From the NCBI GenBank assembly GCA_029379385.1, contig CM055618.1, forward strand, positions 1,994,134-2,058,133: 64,000 nt of DNA, given 5' to 3'. Source of the DNA: Quillaja saponaria. Lineage: Eukaryota > Streptophyta > Magnoliopsida > Fabales > Quillajaceae. A program made the translations under genes and the position numbers. Positions 62,590 to 64,000 of the stretch are shown here, piece after piece. The notes beneath the pieces were generated by a model that was not told where the DNA came from, made no database searches, and worked only from the letters and a program-made list of their open reading frames with translations. The first letter of the stretch is position 1. Each line of letters begins with the position of its first letter.

Positions 62590-63687
62590 GAGTTATTTTA
62601 CTACACTTTTAATTCCTATTTCATGCTAAATCCTAGAGTTTAGAGTTAGAATTTTATTTAAATTAGTGTTTTATCTAGTCTAGGTTGTTTAGGAGTTTAT
62701 AGGGTTTTAATGTAATCAGGAGTGGTTTTTATGGTTTTTGTAATCTAATTTATTTTTAAGTATCTTTGTAATGTCCTAATCAAAGATGAAGAGTAAAAGC
62801 GTTGAAAACCAACGCTGCGGCGCCTAAAGGTAGATTTTAACAAATTAGTTAGAGAGCTCCGCACCACGTCGTGCCAACATCTGAGACGTGGCCCCGTGAA
62901 TCGAGAATTTCCTTTGAAAAGTCAAAGAGCTAAGAGCTATGGCGCTCTACCACATCACGCTGCGGCATCCCAATTAAAAACGACCCAATATCCAGACAGA
63001 GACCAATATGCCGCAACACCTTTAAGGACAGAGTTGTGATTCTAGAAGATAAGATGACTTGTAAACAACTAGGGAAAGAGGCGCCGCAACGCCCTATATT
63101 AAGAAGTCATGGCATGCGCAGTTAAAGTCCTAAACAAACTACAAAGAAGCAGAGCCGCCACAATGCCAAGGAAGGTAGCACCGTGGTGCCGTGACGTGTT
63201 TTAGAAAATTCCTAGTTTAGTTAAAGTAAGATAAAAATGTCTACATAAGGAGGAGAAAGATCAAGTCTGGATATATACCAAAGCTCGTAACCAGAATAGA
63301 TTGGTTCTTAATGAATTTGTTTTAGCGTAATTCTCATAGGAATATAGTAAATTGGACTAATGGAAATATACAATTGTTAGACATAGGAATATGTTGGTAA
63401 TTGCCTAAGAAATATAGTATAGTATTTGGACTATTGCATGAATTGAATTAAAGTTAGGGTAAACTTAGGTGAAGTGTGAGGGATATTGTGAACCTAGGTG
63501 TCAGTTTATATTCTTGACCTAATTTGATTTACAATCTCTGAAATTTACATTGACTTGATTAAGATTAGGTTGTATAATATTGATAATTAGCTTAGAAGGT
63601 AAAATAACTTCTCATGTGAACAATCTCTACTTCTGTCTATATTATTTGAAGACGATACATGTACTTGTGTAGGTAAAATCTATGTCA
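62590..63687 (+). repeat. 3' LTR of the Athila-like element, about 1.1 kb
   Basis: Aligns with the 5' LTR in three blocks (62590-63060, 63090-63290 and 63295-63687). Two internal segments present in the left copy are absent here. It ends TAGGTAAAATCTATGTCA. Confidence 0.75.
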
Positions 63688-63690
63688 ATA

Positions 63691-63834
63691 GTGATAATAC
63701 CAATGTTTCTTACTCTATCATTCAAGTAATTTTTGGTGAAAATTATCAATTCTGGAAGGTTAAAATGAAGACTCTACTTCTAACAGATGGGTTTTAGAAT
63801 ATTGTAGAAACTCATTTTAACGAACCAAATTACT
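63691..63834 (+). pseudogene. Ty1/copia gag N-terminal fragment
   Basis: The plus strand reads IIQVIFGENYQFWKVKMKTL then a short stretch to a stop at about 63796, then NIVETHFNEP. This is the DUF4219/UBN2-like start of copia gag ('F.GENY..W..KMKTL...LWD.VE..F.EP'). It lacks an ATG and is not followed by the rest of the protein in the window. Confidence 0.65.
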
Positions 63835-64000
63835 GATGTTAAAGAATAATTTGACTATTTTATATGTCCTCTAAGTGGTACCTGCACTTGACTTGCAAGG
63901 CAAAGACGCGGTCCTAAGTGTTATAACTCGATATCGTAAAGCCAAGTTTTAGATGTAATATGAAAATTTCAGTTATAAAATAACAACCACATAAACAAAT
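63835..64000. other. Window edge, unassigned
   Basis: No coding or repeat signal recognised in the last 165 bases. Confidence 0.3.

Larger units (their letters stand above)
54336..63687 (+). mobile_element. Athila-like Ty3/gypsy LTR retrotransposon, decayed
   Basis: Direct repeats 54336-56967 and 62590-63687 share their starts (GTTATTT..ACTACACTTTT) and ends (TAGGTAAAATmTrTGTCA) and are taken as the LTRs. After the left LTR is a decayed Athila-type primer-binding site, then gag (57190-57970) and an ORF2-type reading frame (60090-61190). A long non-coding stretch and a T-rich tract lead to the right LTR. The protease-RT-integrase region is missing, so the element is non-autonomous or internally deleted. 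A related element lies inside in reverse orientation. No 5-bp target duplication was found at these borders. Confidence 0.75.

Overview
This is AT-rich nuclear DNA from a flowering plant, most likely a eudicot. Three intron-containing plant genes with GT-AG splice sites lie in a landscape of nested, decayed transposable elements and integrated plant-virus DNA. I cannot name the species from sequence alone.

Layout. 1-1960 (+) is the 3' part of a TOC34-type chloroplast import GTPase gene. 3.7-9.0 kb holds a degraded Ty3/gypsy-like remnant (-) containing a large inverted repeat and a Mutator-type MITE with a 9-bp target duplication. 9439-14442 (-) is a complete seven-exon gene for an HD-domain metal-dependent phosphohydrolase, with exons of only 31 and 19 bp. 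About 60 bp upstream of its ATG begins a probable non-autonomous Helitron (14501-19027) that carries a captured, frameshifted piece of a TOUGH (TGH, G-patch protein) gene and has multiplied copies of both its end sequences. 19.8-21.1 kb (-) is a dead MULE transposase.

From 23.8 to 47.6 kb lies CACTA (En/Spm)-like material: degraded transposon-protein reading frames, a Ty1/copia integrase fragment, and two endogenous pararetrovirus (caulimovirid, Petuvirus/Florendovirus-like) copies in opposite orientation. Copy A (+, about 30.25-37.86 kb) spans roughly one whole genome unit. Copy B (-, about 46.2-40.0 kb) lacks the 3' part. Both are inactivated, by different lesions. A 430-bp foldback sits at 46.5-46.9 kb.

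51403-52377 (+) is a two-exon gene for an uncharacterised basic plant protein with a C-terminal membrane segment. 54.3-63.7 kb is an Athila-like Ty3/gypsy LTR retrotransposon (+) with gag and an ORF2-like reading frame, interrupted by a related element in reverse orientation. A copia gag-like remnant follows at the right edge.

The three genes are functionally unrelated and form no cluster. I found no convincing new functional system. The most interesting structures are the Helitron with amplified ends and captured TGH exons beside the HD-gene start, and the tail-to-tail pararetrovirus pair. All homology calls come from recognising protein motifs and comparing segments by eye.
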